DNA of 29,424 bases from a virus: positions 1 to 29,424 of the IMG/VR virus record IMGVR_UViG_3300050015_000182. The stretch is one strand, 5' to 3'. Below the pieces are notes generated by a model, which was not told the DNA's origin, ran no database searches, and saw nothing but the letters and a program-made list of their open reading frames with translations. The translations under genes and the position numbers were made by a program. Shown one piece after another: positions 7,798-15,577 of the stretch. The stretch's first letter is position 1. Every line of letters starts with the position of its first letter.

Positions 7798-7837
7798 AAG
7801 CAAGGAGGGATGTAATGTTCCTCTTTGCTTATTTTTA
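7798..7837 (+). terminator. Intrinsic terminator after the acidic protein gene
   Basis: GCAAGGAGG (7800-7808) pairs with CCTCTTTGC (7820-7828) with one G-T pair. The stem is extended by two A-T pairs outside and is followed by TTATTTTTA. It lies 20 bases after the stop codon. Confidence 0.85.
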
Positions 7838-7857
7838 ATACTTTAAAGACTTGATAA

Positions 7858-8742
7858 ATGATAAAAAAATCTAAAGTTGGTTGGATAATCCCAACAAATA
7901 ATCCAAAGGCTTTATTTAATTACTTTCTAAAGAGCATAGATATTATCCTCTGTGATGAATTTAAACTACTCATAGCATTTCAACCACCCTGGACAAGTAA
8001 GTTAATAGATCAATTTTTATCTAAATGTAAAATGGATGTTGGTTATGATTTTATAGAACCTAAAAGACCAGTGTCTATGATGATGCTAAGAAATCATTGT
8101 GCTATGTTAGATCGGTCTGTTGATTATTATGTCTTAACTGATGATAACTTTTTATTTACAAATGGTACACCTAAATATCCTGCAGATTCATTAACTCGAT
8201 ATCAACAAGTTATTCAATACATGGATGAATTCCAAAATTGTGGATATGTTATGTGTGAAGGTTCTTTAGGAGGCAGTATCCAAAAACTAATAATTAAACC
8301 AACACTATCTGGATTAGTAAGCACTCAACGTGGAGTATTTTTTAGAAATATGAAAGGGAGAAATGTATGGCCATCAGATTGTTTAAATATTCCAGGAACT
8401 TGTGAAGAAACAATAGTGTGTTATGATATTATATCCAAAGGATTCTTTCCAGCCAAACAATTTAATAACCCTACTCAACATAAAGATAAAATTAAAGTAG
8501 AACCTAATAAAAATATAGGTACTATCCATTGTTTAGAGACACTTCAAAATGGTGCAATAAAGTATATAAGGGAAAAGTACAAAACGGATATTTGGACAAA
8601 TGACACAAGGTTCTTTCCAAAGGAATTAATAAAACAATATTTGAAATCTGGGGGAGATTCAGAATGGTTAGATTCTACTTCAGAGAAGTATGCTATGGAT
8701 TTTGAAAATGTTCGTAAATATAAATCAAATAATTTATTTTAA
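7858..8742 (+). CDS. GT-A glycosyltransferase-like protein
   Basis: The 294-residue product begins VGWIIPTNNP, a strand-turn typical of GT-A/family 2 nucleotide-sugar transferases. It places YYVLTDDNFLF (DDN at about 95-97) where such enzymes carry their metal-binding DxD. A GSLGGS segment and a conserved-looking CEE/H region (about 180-205) follow. Known phage GT-A enzymes decorate modified DNA bases or host surface sugars; the sequence does not say which. It opens the run of modification-like genes after a terminator and no clear promoter box precedes it, so read-through is likely. The protein ends in a charged, flexible tail closing -NNLF. No CCGG site occurs in the gene, unlike core replication genes. 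Confidence 0.55.
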   Translation: MIKKSKVGWIIPTNNPKALFNYFLKSIDIILCDEFKLLIAFQPPWTSKLIDQFLSKCKMDVGYDFIEPKRPVSMMMLRNHCAMLDRSVDYYVLTDDNFLFTNGTPKYPADSLTRYQQVIQYMDEFQNCGYVMCEGSLGGSIQKLIIKPTLSGLVSTQRGVFFRNMKGRNVWPSDCLNIPGTCEETIVCYDIISKGFFPAKQFNNPTQHKDKIKVEPNKNIGTIHCLETLQNGAIKYIREKYKTDIWTNDTRFFPKELIKQYLKSGGDSEWLDSTSEKYAMDFENVRKYKSNNLF

Positions 8743-8744
8743 TT

Positions 8745-9476
8745 ATGAAATATATAATAGGAAATCAAACAATACTTATTGAACAAGCTGAAACTTTAGA
8801 AGCAAAAGGAACCCCTCATCAAGTAGTATCTTGGAGGGATTGTGCAGAAACTTGTAGAAATTTAGATGTTATCTGTGACGTTATATCCGCTAAGGATAAT
8901 TTTTCATTAGATATTGTAGATGGGATAGCTCGTGCTGGTTTTTGGTCTGCCGTATTCCGAAATAAATGGGAGGATTGTACTCTTCATTTAAATGAAGGAG
9001 CTAAAGAATGTATTCCTGTATTGAAAAGGAATTTTCCTAATGATAAGATAACCAGTTTTGATATTCGGGAATGGGCACCAAAACAGTGTGATTTAGTAAT
9101 GCTTGATTTTGATTTCTTTACCTTAAAGAAATTTCATTCCGATAAATGGGAAGGGGTTATCACTTCTTGGGATGCTGCTAGTAGTAAATATCTTATACTT
9201 GCTGATGGTGCTTGTTTTGGTTTTAAATTTGGGAACATGAAGCATTATGGTATTTCTGATGAGAAAGACTATTACTATTTACTCAGAGATGAATTAAAAG
9301 GATATATGAACAAAAGACTTACCACTGTAAGTAAGTTTAATAATTCTTCCATAGTTCTATTTGAGAATGTCCGAAGGACTAATGATATAAAATTCTTACC
9401 TCCTTCTGATTTATTTTTAAGCAAAGGAAGTAAAGTATATGGTGGAACTGCTCCAGATTTAAACCCTTTATTCTAA
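8745..9476 (+). CDS. Putative Rossmann-fold methyltransferase-like protein
   Basis: This 243-residue protein shows a class I methyltransferase-like layout: a strand and Gly-containing turn (IVDGIARAGFWSAVF, about 56-71), an acidic end of the next strand (LHLNEGAK), then ITSFDIREW and the motif IV-like strand CDLVMLDFDFF (about 114-125). A later strand is YLILADGACFGFKF. The canonical GxGxG is not intact, so SAM binding is unproven. It is two bases after the glycosyltransferase-like gene and overlaps the next by TAATG, so the three are co-expressed. It ends DLNPLF, matching the KLKPLF end of the Dam-type protein at 13546. It could instead be a degenerate or non-catalytic Rossmann protein. Confidence 0.45.
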   Translation: MKYIIGNQTILIEQAETLEAKGTPHQVVSWRDCAETCRNLDVICDVISAKDNFSLDIVDGIARAGFWSAVFRNKWEDCTLHLNEGAKECIPVLKRNFPNDKITSFDIREWAPKQCDLVMLDFDFFTLKKFHSDKWEGVITSWDAASSKYLILADGACFGFKFGNMKHYGISDEKDYYYLLRDELKGYMNKRLTTVSKFNNSSIVLFENVRRTNDIKFLPPSDLFLSKGSKVYGGTAPDLNPLF

Positions 9477-10462
9477 TGTGGAAACAAGTACAAAAAGAAT
9501 TATTGGTTTTTGATAGTTCTTTAGATAGTTTGTGTGATCTTACCCTAGATACTTTGTATGGTTCTATGTGGGGATTAAATATGCGTTATATGACTTTGGA
9601 AGAAGCAATATTAAAAGATAAAAGAGGAATCCTCAATTACAGTTTGCAACGAATAAATAAACTTGTTGATGAACCTTTCTTTACTTTTAAACTTAGACCT
9701 GTACCAAGATGTAGAGTAGGGTATGGAACATATGGATGGAAATATGATAAGACTATTATTGAATTAGCTATTGAGCAAGCTTCCATAATAGATACCGCTG
9801 AAGGATATGGATATGGAAAGGTGGAAACAGAATTAGGAAAGATATTGAGTTGGGGTAATCCGGTTGAGGTTTATACTAAAGTAAGAAGGGATCATATGAG
9901 TTCATTAGCTATTCATAATTCAGTAACCAGAAGTGTAGATAAATTGAATAAGATTCCTCATGTACAATTACATTTCCCAAATGATAAATTTCCTTTAGCT
10001 ATAAAAGATTTAGCCTTATTAAGGCAACAAGGATTAATTAAAAGTATTGGTTTGAGCAACTGTTCTATCGACATGATAGAATCCGCTCAGCTCTTTCTAT
10101 CCGATTTTAGCGGAGATGTTGTAAACAGTGTTCAAATTGGTTTTAACATGCTAAATAATAGAGCTAGTAAAATACTAATACCTTATTGTCAGGAAAGAGG
10201 TATTTTGGTTCTAGCATATTCCCCTTTAGGACAGAAGTTCCAAACTTTAAAATTTAAGTTCCTTACTTACATAGCTAAAAAATATGGAAGTACAGAAGCT
10301 CAGGTTGCTTTAGCTTGGGTGTTATCATTCAAGGGAGTTATCCCAATTCCTAATACAAATAACATGGATCATCTAAAACAGAACTTTGAAGCTAATGATC
10401 TAATTCTTGAAAGGAACGATATTTTAGCATTAACAGAATTTTATAATGGAAAAAACGTATAA
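9476..10462 (+). CDS. Aldo/keto reductase with ~75-residue N-terminal extension
   Basis: Residues ~78-320 are a TIM-barrel aldo/keto reductase with the complete catalytic tetrad: Asp106 and Tyr111 in DTAEGYGYG, Lys135 in VYTKV and His166 in VQLHFPN. SIGLSNCS and LAYSPLGQ segments and an IPIPNTNN cofactor loop follow, so NAD(P)H-dependent carbonyl reduction is expected. The first ~75 residues are not part of the barrel (LDTLYGSMWGLNMRYMTLEE region) and are unrecognised. They could be a partner- or DNA-contact domain. Aldo/keto reductases are rare in phages. The gene overlaps its neighbours at both ends (TAATG before, 17 bases after), so it works with the rSAM and methyltransferase-like genes. 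Confidence 0.88.
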   Translation: MWKQVQKELLVFDSSLDSLCDLTLDTLYGSMWGLNMRYMTLEEAILKDKRGILNYSLQRINKLVDEPFFTFKLRPVPRCRVGYGTYGWKYDKTIIELAIEQASIIDTAEGYGYGKVETELGKILSWGNPVEVYTKVRRDHMSSLAIHNSVTRSVDKLNKIPHVQLHFPNDKFPLAIKDLALLRQQGLIKSIGLSNCSIDMIESAQLFLSDFSGDVVNSVQIGFNMLNNRASKILIPYCQERGILVLAYSPLGQKFQTLKFKFLTYIAKKYGSTEAQVALAWVLSFKGVIPIPNTNNMDHLKQNFEANDLILERNDILALTEFYNGKNV

Positions 10463-11504
10463 ATCTCCAATTGCAATGCGACAGGCTCATTTAACCTGCC
10501 CTTTAGCTTTAGCTTTAGAATCCTATTGGAATTGTGAAGCAGATTGTTTACATTGTATGGGAAGAAGGTTAAATCAGATATGGGGTACTGAGCAGAGAGT
10601 TACTGATCCGGAAGCTGTAAGGAAAACTCTAGTGAATGCTCTCAAGAATCCTCATCCTAAAACTATCATAGCTCAAGCTTTACATGCTAAGAAAGCTTTT
10701 TTTCTAGGAAGGAAAACTGATCCTTATCAACCGATAGAAAATAAATTGAATGTTACTCGTAGGTTATTGGAAATATTGTCTGAACTAAACTGGTCTGTCG
10801 TAGTGTGTTCAAGATTTCAGGATAATATGAAGAAGGATGTTGATTTAATTATTGATAATAAACGAAATATCTCACTTCTTACCGAGATTACCCCAGGTGG
10901 TGAGGCTGATCGGGAATTGTTTGAACGAAATCGTACAACTTCTATTGATGAGAGATTACTATTTACAAAGTACTTACAGGATAATAAAGTTAATGTAGGA
11001 GTAAGGGGTGAACCATTTATTCCAGGATATCATACTTTCAAACAATTTAGAGACATTTTGAAACGATTAAAAAGCTTCGGTATTAAATCTTATAATACTT
11101 ACAATCTGCATATAAATGAATACACTATCAAGAGGTTATATGCCATAGGGTTGGATATAGAAAAGATTTGGACTTTAAATCAAGATATATATTGGAGTGC
11201 TATACAAAAAAGATTATGCAGGATTGCAGATGAAGAAGGTATTATTTTAGGTTGTCCAGACTTTGTAAATGTTCCTACAGATAGAATGAATACTACCAAT
11301 ACCTGTTGTGGTATAAATGTTCATAACGCTTTAACATTTAATACTCATATTTGGCGAAATTTAATATTAAATGGGGATGAAGAAATAATGGATTATACAT
11401 GGGAAGATATAGGTACTGATGAAGACTGGAATCAAGCTAAATTGATTATATTAGGTAAACTATCTAAAGTTTATTATACATTTAAAGATGCTGGAATATT
11501 ATAA
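10446..11504 (+). CDS. Radical SAM protein 1, spore-photoproduct-lyase-like (SplB/COG1533-like)
   Basis: This 352-residue protein has CEADCLHC, which is Cx3Cx2C at residues 30, 34 and 37, the ligand set for the radical-SAM 4Fe-4S cluster. It is followed by GRKTDPYQPIE (about 88-98) and VTRRLLEIL, both typical of the spore-photoproduct-lyase-like branch. A later GCPDF...NTCCG region (about 270-290) could carry a second metal site. Members cleave SAM to a 5'-deoxyadenosyl radical; SPL itself repairs thymine dimers, but other members have other substrates. Its 17-base overlap with the reductase gene suggests coupled translation. A second, distinct member lies at 12131. Confidence 0.82.
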   Translation: MEKTYKSPIAMRQAHLTCPLALALESYWNCEADCLHCMGRRLNQIWGTEQRVTDPEAVRKTLVNALKNPHPKTIIAQALHAKKAFFLGRKTDPYQPIENKLNVTRRLLEILSELNWSVVVCSRFQDNMKKDVDLIIDNKRNISLLTEITPGGEADRELFERNRTTSIDERLLFTKYLQDNKVNVGVRGEPFIPGYHTFKQFRDILKRLKSFGIKSYNTYNLHINEYTIKRLYAIGLDIEKIWTLNQDIYWSAIQKRLCRIADEEGIILGCPDFVNVPTDRMNTTNTCCGINVHNALTFNTHIWRNLILNGDEEIMDYTWEDIGTDEDWNQAKLIILGKLSKVYYTFKDAGIL

Positions 11505-11522
11505 ATTTAAAACTTAGAAATT

Positions 11523-12134
11523 ATGGATGTAAAAACTACAAAAACTGAAAACAATTCCCATTATGTTTTTAAAGGAGGGAATAATGGAACTATTAAACCT
11601 GTATCTAATTCTAAAATAGATGCTGGAATTTGGTCTTATGAGAAACTATACAGTTCTCACAATCCGTTATTGGAATGTCTAGGAGGGATAGCTGATTTAG
11701 AAAGGATAAAAACCAAAGGGTTAATTATAAATGATGATTCTTCTTTATTTTATTGTTTATGTTTTCTCTATTTGTATATACAGGAAAAAAATAAGGAAGG
11801 TATTAATGCTGATAAAGTTTGGAAATTTATAATATCCTTTTCAGAAATGAAAGGCTTAGATAGGACTTCTGTAAATCATAGTTTAAATTCTTTAGTTGCT
11901 GTAGGTATTCTTGCCATGCAAAAGAAAGGATTACGGTCTATTAATTATTTTTTAGATAATGGGTTTATAAATAATGGAGGATTTTTATGGTTCTTTGTAG
12001 AAGAAAATAGAAGACAAGTTAAACCGGAATTTGATTTATTTGATAGTTTTCAAACTAAAGGGGTTCTGGAAGAAAGCAGACTTCGTATTGGTCTTATAAA
12101 TAGAGCAATTAAACAAACATTAAAATTGATATGA
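11523..12134 (+). CDS. Winged-helix-like protein of unknown role
   Basis: The 203-residue product starts after a clear A-rich pre-start box (TTAAAACTTAGAAATT). Its centre (about 75-150) reads like a winged helix: DRTSVNHSLNSLVAVGILAMQKKGLRSINYFLDNGF, with a recognition-helix-like segment and a wing. This resembles replication-initiator and regulator folds, including the general layout of the initiator at 4820. It sits between the two radical-SAM genes and overlaps the second by ATGA. It may bind DNA for, or regulate, the radical-SAM enzymes. No family assigned. Confidence 0.5.
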   Translation: MDVKTTKTENNSHYVFKGGNNGTIKPVSNSKIDAGIWSYEKLYSSHNPLLECLGGIADLERIKTKGLIINDDSSLFYCLCFLYLYIQEKNKEGINADKVWKFIISFSEMKGLDRTSVNHSLNSLVAVGILAMQKKGLRSINYFLDNGFINNGGFLWFFVEENRRQVKPEFDLFDSFQTKGVLEESRLRIGLINRAIKQTLKLI

Positions 12135-13546
12135 TAAAAGACATGACCTATTGGGAACTCAGGAAGGCAGTAAGCAAGATAGTTCCCCGAATGACACAAC
12201 TAGTTTCTTCCAGTCGTAAAGCGGAAATTGTGAGGGAAAAAGGACGCAAGAAAAACTACAGCCAATTTAATCTCCGGCATAGGGAATGGAGAAAACAGGA
12301 AAGGTTATTGAATACGGAAGAGATTAATTCCTTCCTAGAAATATCGGTCAGAGCTGCTGCTTGTCCGATGCCTTTTAATGTAGATGTATGGGATGGGTTA
12401 ATTTGTCCTTACAACTGTATCTACTGCTTCGCAAATAGCTTTCGAGCCTCTTTATACACCGCTTTCTTCGATAACAGTAAAACGATGGGTTTGCGACACT
12501 GCAATCCGGACTATTATGTTAAGGAGATGACTAAGATGGAAAAGCTCAGGGTTCTGCCTATGGAAGAGAAAAGAAAGCTTTCCGGTATTAACAAAGCTTT
12601 TGCCCTAGATATTCCGGTGCGTATGGGAATCCGGTTTGAGGACTTCTTGAGGAATGAAGGTAGGCACGGTGTAAGTCTAAGGTTGCTGGAATACTTTAAA
12701 GATATAGAGTATCCAGTGATGATTAATACCAAGTCTGATTTAGTAGCTCAGGATGCATACCTAAGAGCTTTAGCGGATAATCCGGCCAAGGCTGCCGTTC
12801 ATATTACTATGATTACTTCTAATGAAGAGATTATTAAGAAACTTGAGCCAGGTGCTCCTTCATACGCTAAAAGATTAGAAGCAATTCGGAAATTAAATGA
12901 TGCCGGAGTGAGAGCTGTTCCAAGGATTGAGCCTTTTCTGTACCTACTTACCGATGAACCGGATTATGTAGAGCAGTATATGCAAGATATTTGGGATGCT
13001 GGCGCCAGACATATTACATTCGATACTTATTCCTACACAGCCAATAACTCCGGACTTCGTCAGAACTTTATTAATGAAGGATATGACTATGATCGTATGT
13101 TCGAAGCAGGGTGCGATAGTCAACCTTTTGGTAGTCTGCTGTTAGGAAAGTTTATGCAACTATTCCGTGATCGTGGATTCTCTTGTTCTAGCTTCGATAT
13201 GGGGAATGCTCCTAGTAATGATCAGGCTGTATGTTGTGAAGTAACGGATTGGTTCAAAGGTGGTTGGAACTATGGTAGTACGGTTTACGCTGCTAGGTTC
13301 ATAGCTGACCGGAAAGGATTACCTACCCATTGGAAAGACTTTGAAGCTTTCGTTTACAAACGTGGAGGATTCTTAACTGAGGACTTGAGAAGGGAAGTGA
13401 AAGAACTTTGGAACCTTGGGGGCAATTTAGCTTATTCCCATAAGTGGGCTGCTGGTATGACTCCTACCGGAAGAGATGAGGATGGAATTATTTGGAGATT
13501 AAATAGTACAGATTATCGTGAAACCTTAATAAAAAGTGTTATATAA
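12131..13546 (+). CDS. Radical SAM protein 2, spore-photoproduct-lyase-like
   Basis: At 471 residues this is larger than protein 1. The radical-SAM cluster motif is CPYNCIYC (C92, C96, C99), preceded by a basic N-terminal ~70 residues that could bind nucleic acid. The strand YPVMINTKSDLVAQD, then HITMITSNEEIIKKLEPGAPS and RIEPFL match the SplB-like barrel. The C-terminal third has extra cysteines (SCSSF, AVCCEV). It is visibly richer in G+C and in CCGG (about 11 sites) than the genes on either side, a sign of a different history from the Dam gene that follows by TAATG. The reaction is unknown; a DNA lesion or a modified base is a reasonable but unproven substrate. Confidence 0.85.
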   Translation: MIKDMTYWELRKAVSKIVPRMTQLVSSSRKAEIVREKGRKKNYSQFNLRHREWRKQERLLNTEEINSFLEISVRAAACPMPFNVDVWDGLICPYNCIYCFANSFRASLYTAFFDNSKTMGLRHCNPDYYVKEMTKMEKLRVLPMEEKRKLSGINKAFALDIPVRMGIRFEDFLRNEGRHGVSLRLLEYFKDIEYPVMINTKSDLVAQDAYLRALADNPAKAAVHITMITSNEEIIKKLEPGAPSYAKRLEAIRKLNDAGVRAVPRIEPFLYLLTDEPDYVEQYMQDIWDAGARHITFDTYSYTANNSGLRQNFINEGYDYDRMFEAGCDSQPFGSLLLGKFMQLFRDRGFSCSSFDMGNAPSNDQAVCCEVTDWFKGGWNYGSTVYAARFIADRKGLPTHWKDFEAFVYKRGGFLTEDLRREVKELWNLGGNLAYSHKWAAGMTPTGRDEDGIIWRLNSTDYRETLIKSVI

Positions 13547-14304
13547 TGTTATTAAGAAGACAGGGAAATAAAGAAAGTATAGCAGATAAAATAATCTCGA
13601 ACTTTCCAAAGCATAATACCTATATAGAACCTTTCTTTGGAGCTGGAGGATTATTTTTTAACAAACCTTTAGTCCAATATAACATAGTAAATGATTTAGA
13701 TTTGGACGTATATAATTTATATATGGTACTTACAAAAGATTTTGAAAATTTAAAATCTGCTTTTTTAGAAATGCCTTTTCATGAAGAATTACATAGGTAT
13801 TGGAAAATAAATAAAGAAACAGATCCTGTTAAAAAAGCGGTACGTTTTTTATTTCTAAGTAATTATGTACTGTACGGAACACCCACAGGAAGTTTACATA
13901 GTTCTGCAGCACGTAATCAAAAACAATTATGTTTAGATGATTTTGTTATTGTAAGAAAAAAGTTACAAAATGTGAAATTCTTTAATCGTGATTTCAAAGA
14001 GTTTTTAAAAATCATAGATTTAGATTTAAAAAGTAGCTTTATTTATGCAGACCCCCCCTACTTAGCTACAGGAGGTAACTATTCAGATCATTTTAAAGAG
14101 CAGGATAGTTTAGATTTATTTGACAGTTTAGAAAGTAAAGGGTCTAAATGGGCTATGAGTGAATTCAATAATCCTTTCATTATAAATCAAGCTAAAAAAC
14201 GAAAATTAAATGTAATTGAAATTGGGGAAAGAAGAAACATAAATAACAGAAGAACTGAAATATTAGTAACTAATTATGATAACAAATTAAAACCATTATT
14301 CTAA
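13546..14304 (+). CDS. DNA adenine N6-methyltransferase, Dam/D12 class
   Basis: The protein has PFFGAGG (about 29-35), the SAM-binding FxGxG motif, and DPPY at 169-172, the catalytic motif of amino-methyltransferases, in the order of the D12/Dam class. At 252 residues it is of typical length. It would methylate adenine in a short DNA site, probably to evade host restriction or mark phage DNA. The sequence shows no cognate nuclease, so it is an orphan methylase. The gene is AT-rich and lacks CCGG, unlike the radical-SAM gene before it, suggesting later acquisition. It ends KLKPLF, like the DLNPLF end at 8745. Confidence 0.92.
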   Translation: MLLRRQGNKESIADKIISNFPKHNTYIEPFFGAGGLFFNKPLVQYNIVNDLDLDVYNLYMVLTKDFENLKSAFLEMPFHEELHRYWKINKETDPVKKAVRFLFLSNYVLYGTPTGSLHSSAARNQKQLCLDDFVIVRKKLQNVKFFNRDFKEFLKIIDLDLKSSFIYADPPYLATGGNYSDHFKEQDSLDLFDSLESKGSKWAMSEFNNPFIINQAKKRKLNVIEIGERRNINNRRTEILVTNYDNKLKPLF

Positions 14305-14633
14305 TGAAAATAGTATATATAGCACACCCAGTAAGTGGAGATATTAGAAAGAATCTAATAAAAATAAAACAGATTGTTAGAGATATTAATATTCACATGC
14401 CTGATGTTCTACCCTTTGTACATTATTGGCTTGATTGCCATGCTTTAAATGATAATATCCCTGAAGAACGGGAAAGAGGAATAAAAAATGATATTGCTTT
14501 ATTAAAAGCTGGGTTCATTGATGAGATGTGGTTATTCGGAAATCATGTAAGTAAAGGAATGCAGCATGAAATAGAATTAGCCAATAAACTTAAAATTCCT
14601 GTAATTTCAAAATCCGAATCTATTAATCTATAA
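14304..14633 (+). CDS. DUF4406-like (nucleoside 2-deoxyribosyltransferase-like) protein
   Basis: The 109-residue protein starts IVYIAHPVSGD, then PFVHYWLDCHAL, EERERGIKND, and DEMWLFGNHVSKGMQHEIELANKLKIPV. This follows the DUF4406/nucleoside 2-deoxyribosyltransferase-like pattern, which has the fold that cleaves N-glycosidic bonds of deoxynucleosides. It is linked to the Dam gene by TAATG and is equally AT-rich, so the two probably arrived together. It may act on nucleotide pools used for base modification. The catalytic Glu and the substrate contacts cannot be confirmed by eye. Confidence 0.75.
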   Translation: MKIVYIAHPVSGDIRKNLIKIKQIVRDINIHMPDVLPFVHYWLDCHALNDNIPEERERGIKNDIALLKAGFIDEMWLFGNHVSKGMQHEIELANKLKIPVISKSESINL

Positions 14634-14645
14634 ATCTATATAAAT

Positions 14646-15416
14646 ATGAAAATTACAAGTCTAGTTGAAGAAATCTTCGCACAAGCCGTAGCTCTGGATC
14701 AGAGTGGCGGATTAAAGAATACTATCTATGCTATTGGGCATGAGATATTTATTCTTAATTATGATCATACGGTATTGCTCCGTTTCCGATTAAGGAACTC
14801 AGAAGGAACTTTTGAGCATCCTATTGCTTTCAAAGCCAACGATTATGATAGTAATACGTTTGAGGAGAAGGATGGTAAGGTGATCTTCTATTCCGGTAAT
14901 GAGGAATATCAAAGGAAGAAGATTTGTGGAACTTCTGATCTTACTCCGGAAGAGGTAAAGGAACTATTTGCTAAGTACATAGCTGATACGGAAGATCGTT
15001 CCATGGTTACTCTTTCCAAAGATGTTCTGTCCTTACTCGATGACGAATTAAGTCATGTAGAGTTTTCCGGTAATGCTGGTGAGTCTATTAAGATGATCCA
15101 ACGCAATATCTATTCCGGAGGTATCATTGAAGTAGAGAAAGTTGAAGGAGGTATGTTCAAAGAAGAGCTAGAAAATGACTTTGGTCCAGTGGCTATCAAG
15201 ACCGGAGATTTTCGTGCTCTATTTACTTTCCAGGATGCTTTGAAATTCTCTTTCCCTAGTCGGGGTAAAGAAGATTTTATCTTAGTCAAAGGACTGGATG
15301 ATAACAAAAGGTCTATCACGGGCATAGTAGCTTGTTGTCTGTACGATGAAGTTATAGCACTTCAGGAAGTAGTAAAAGGAGGAGTTAAACCAAAACCAAT
15401 TAGGAGGAACAAATAA
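14646..15416 (+). CDS. Conserved-looking hypothetical protein next to clamp genes
   Basis: The 256-residue product alternates short beta strands and acidic turns, with an N-terminal helix (SLVEEIFAQAVALD) and a basic tail (KPKPIRRNK). I recognise no domain. Codon choice is G+C-richer and CCGG-rich (about 5 sites), like the clamp and radical-SAM protein 2, so it looks like a resident core gene. The stop shares bases with the next ATG (TAATG). A divergent clamp-like or regulatory beta protein is conceivable, but not supported by a motif. Confidence 0.6.
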   Translation: MKITSLVEEIFAQAVALDQSGGLKNTIYAIGHEIFILNYDHTVLLRFRLRNSEGTFEHPIAFKANDYDSNTFEEKDGKVIFYSGNEEYQRKKICGTSDLTPEEVKELFAKYIADTEDRSMVTLSKDVLSLLDDELSHVEFSGNAGESIKMIQRNIYSGGIIEVEKVEGGMFKEELENDFGPVAIKTGDFRALFTFQDALKFSFPSRGKEDFILVKGLDDNKRSITGIVACCLYDEVIALQEVVKGGVKPKPIRRNK

Positions 15417-15577
15417 TGGGAGGGAAGTCAAGAAAATCAGGTGGAGTATCGCTAAAGCTTATACAAGCTCTGAAAGCATCCAAAGGTGAGAAGTCTAAAT
15501 GCATTAATGTACCCAAGAATGAAAAAGAAAATAGAGGTAAGTCTTTATTTGACAAGAGCTCAGGAACTGAAGATTGA
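15416..15577 (+). CDS. Possible small basic protein (53 aa), overlapping
   Basis: An ATG at 15416 shares bases with the upstream stop (TAATG) and has a strong AGGAGG eight bases upstream (15402-15407), rare in this window. The product is basic and Ser/Lys/Gly-rich (MGGKSRKSGG start) without a motif. It overlaps the next gene by about 59 bases in another frame. It fills what would otherwise be a ~100-base gap. It may instead be a translation-coupling leader. Confidence 0.4.
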   Translation: MGGKSRKSGGVSLKLIQALKASKGEKSKCINVPKNEKENRGKSLFDKSSGTED

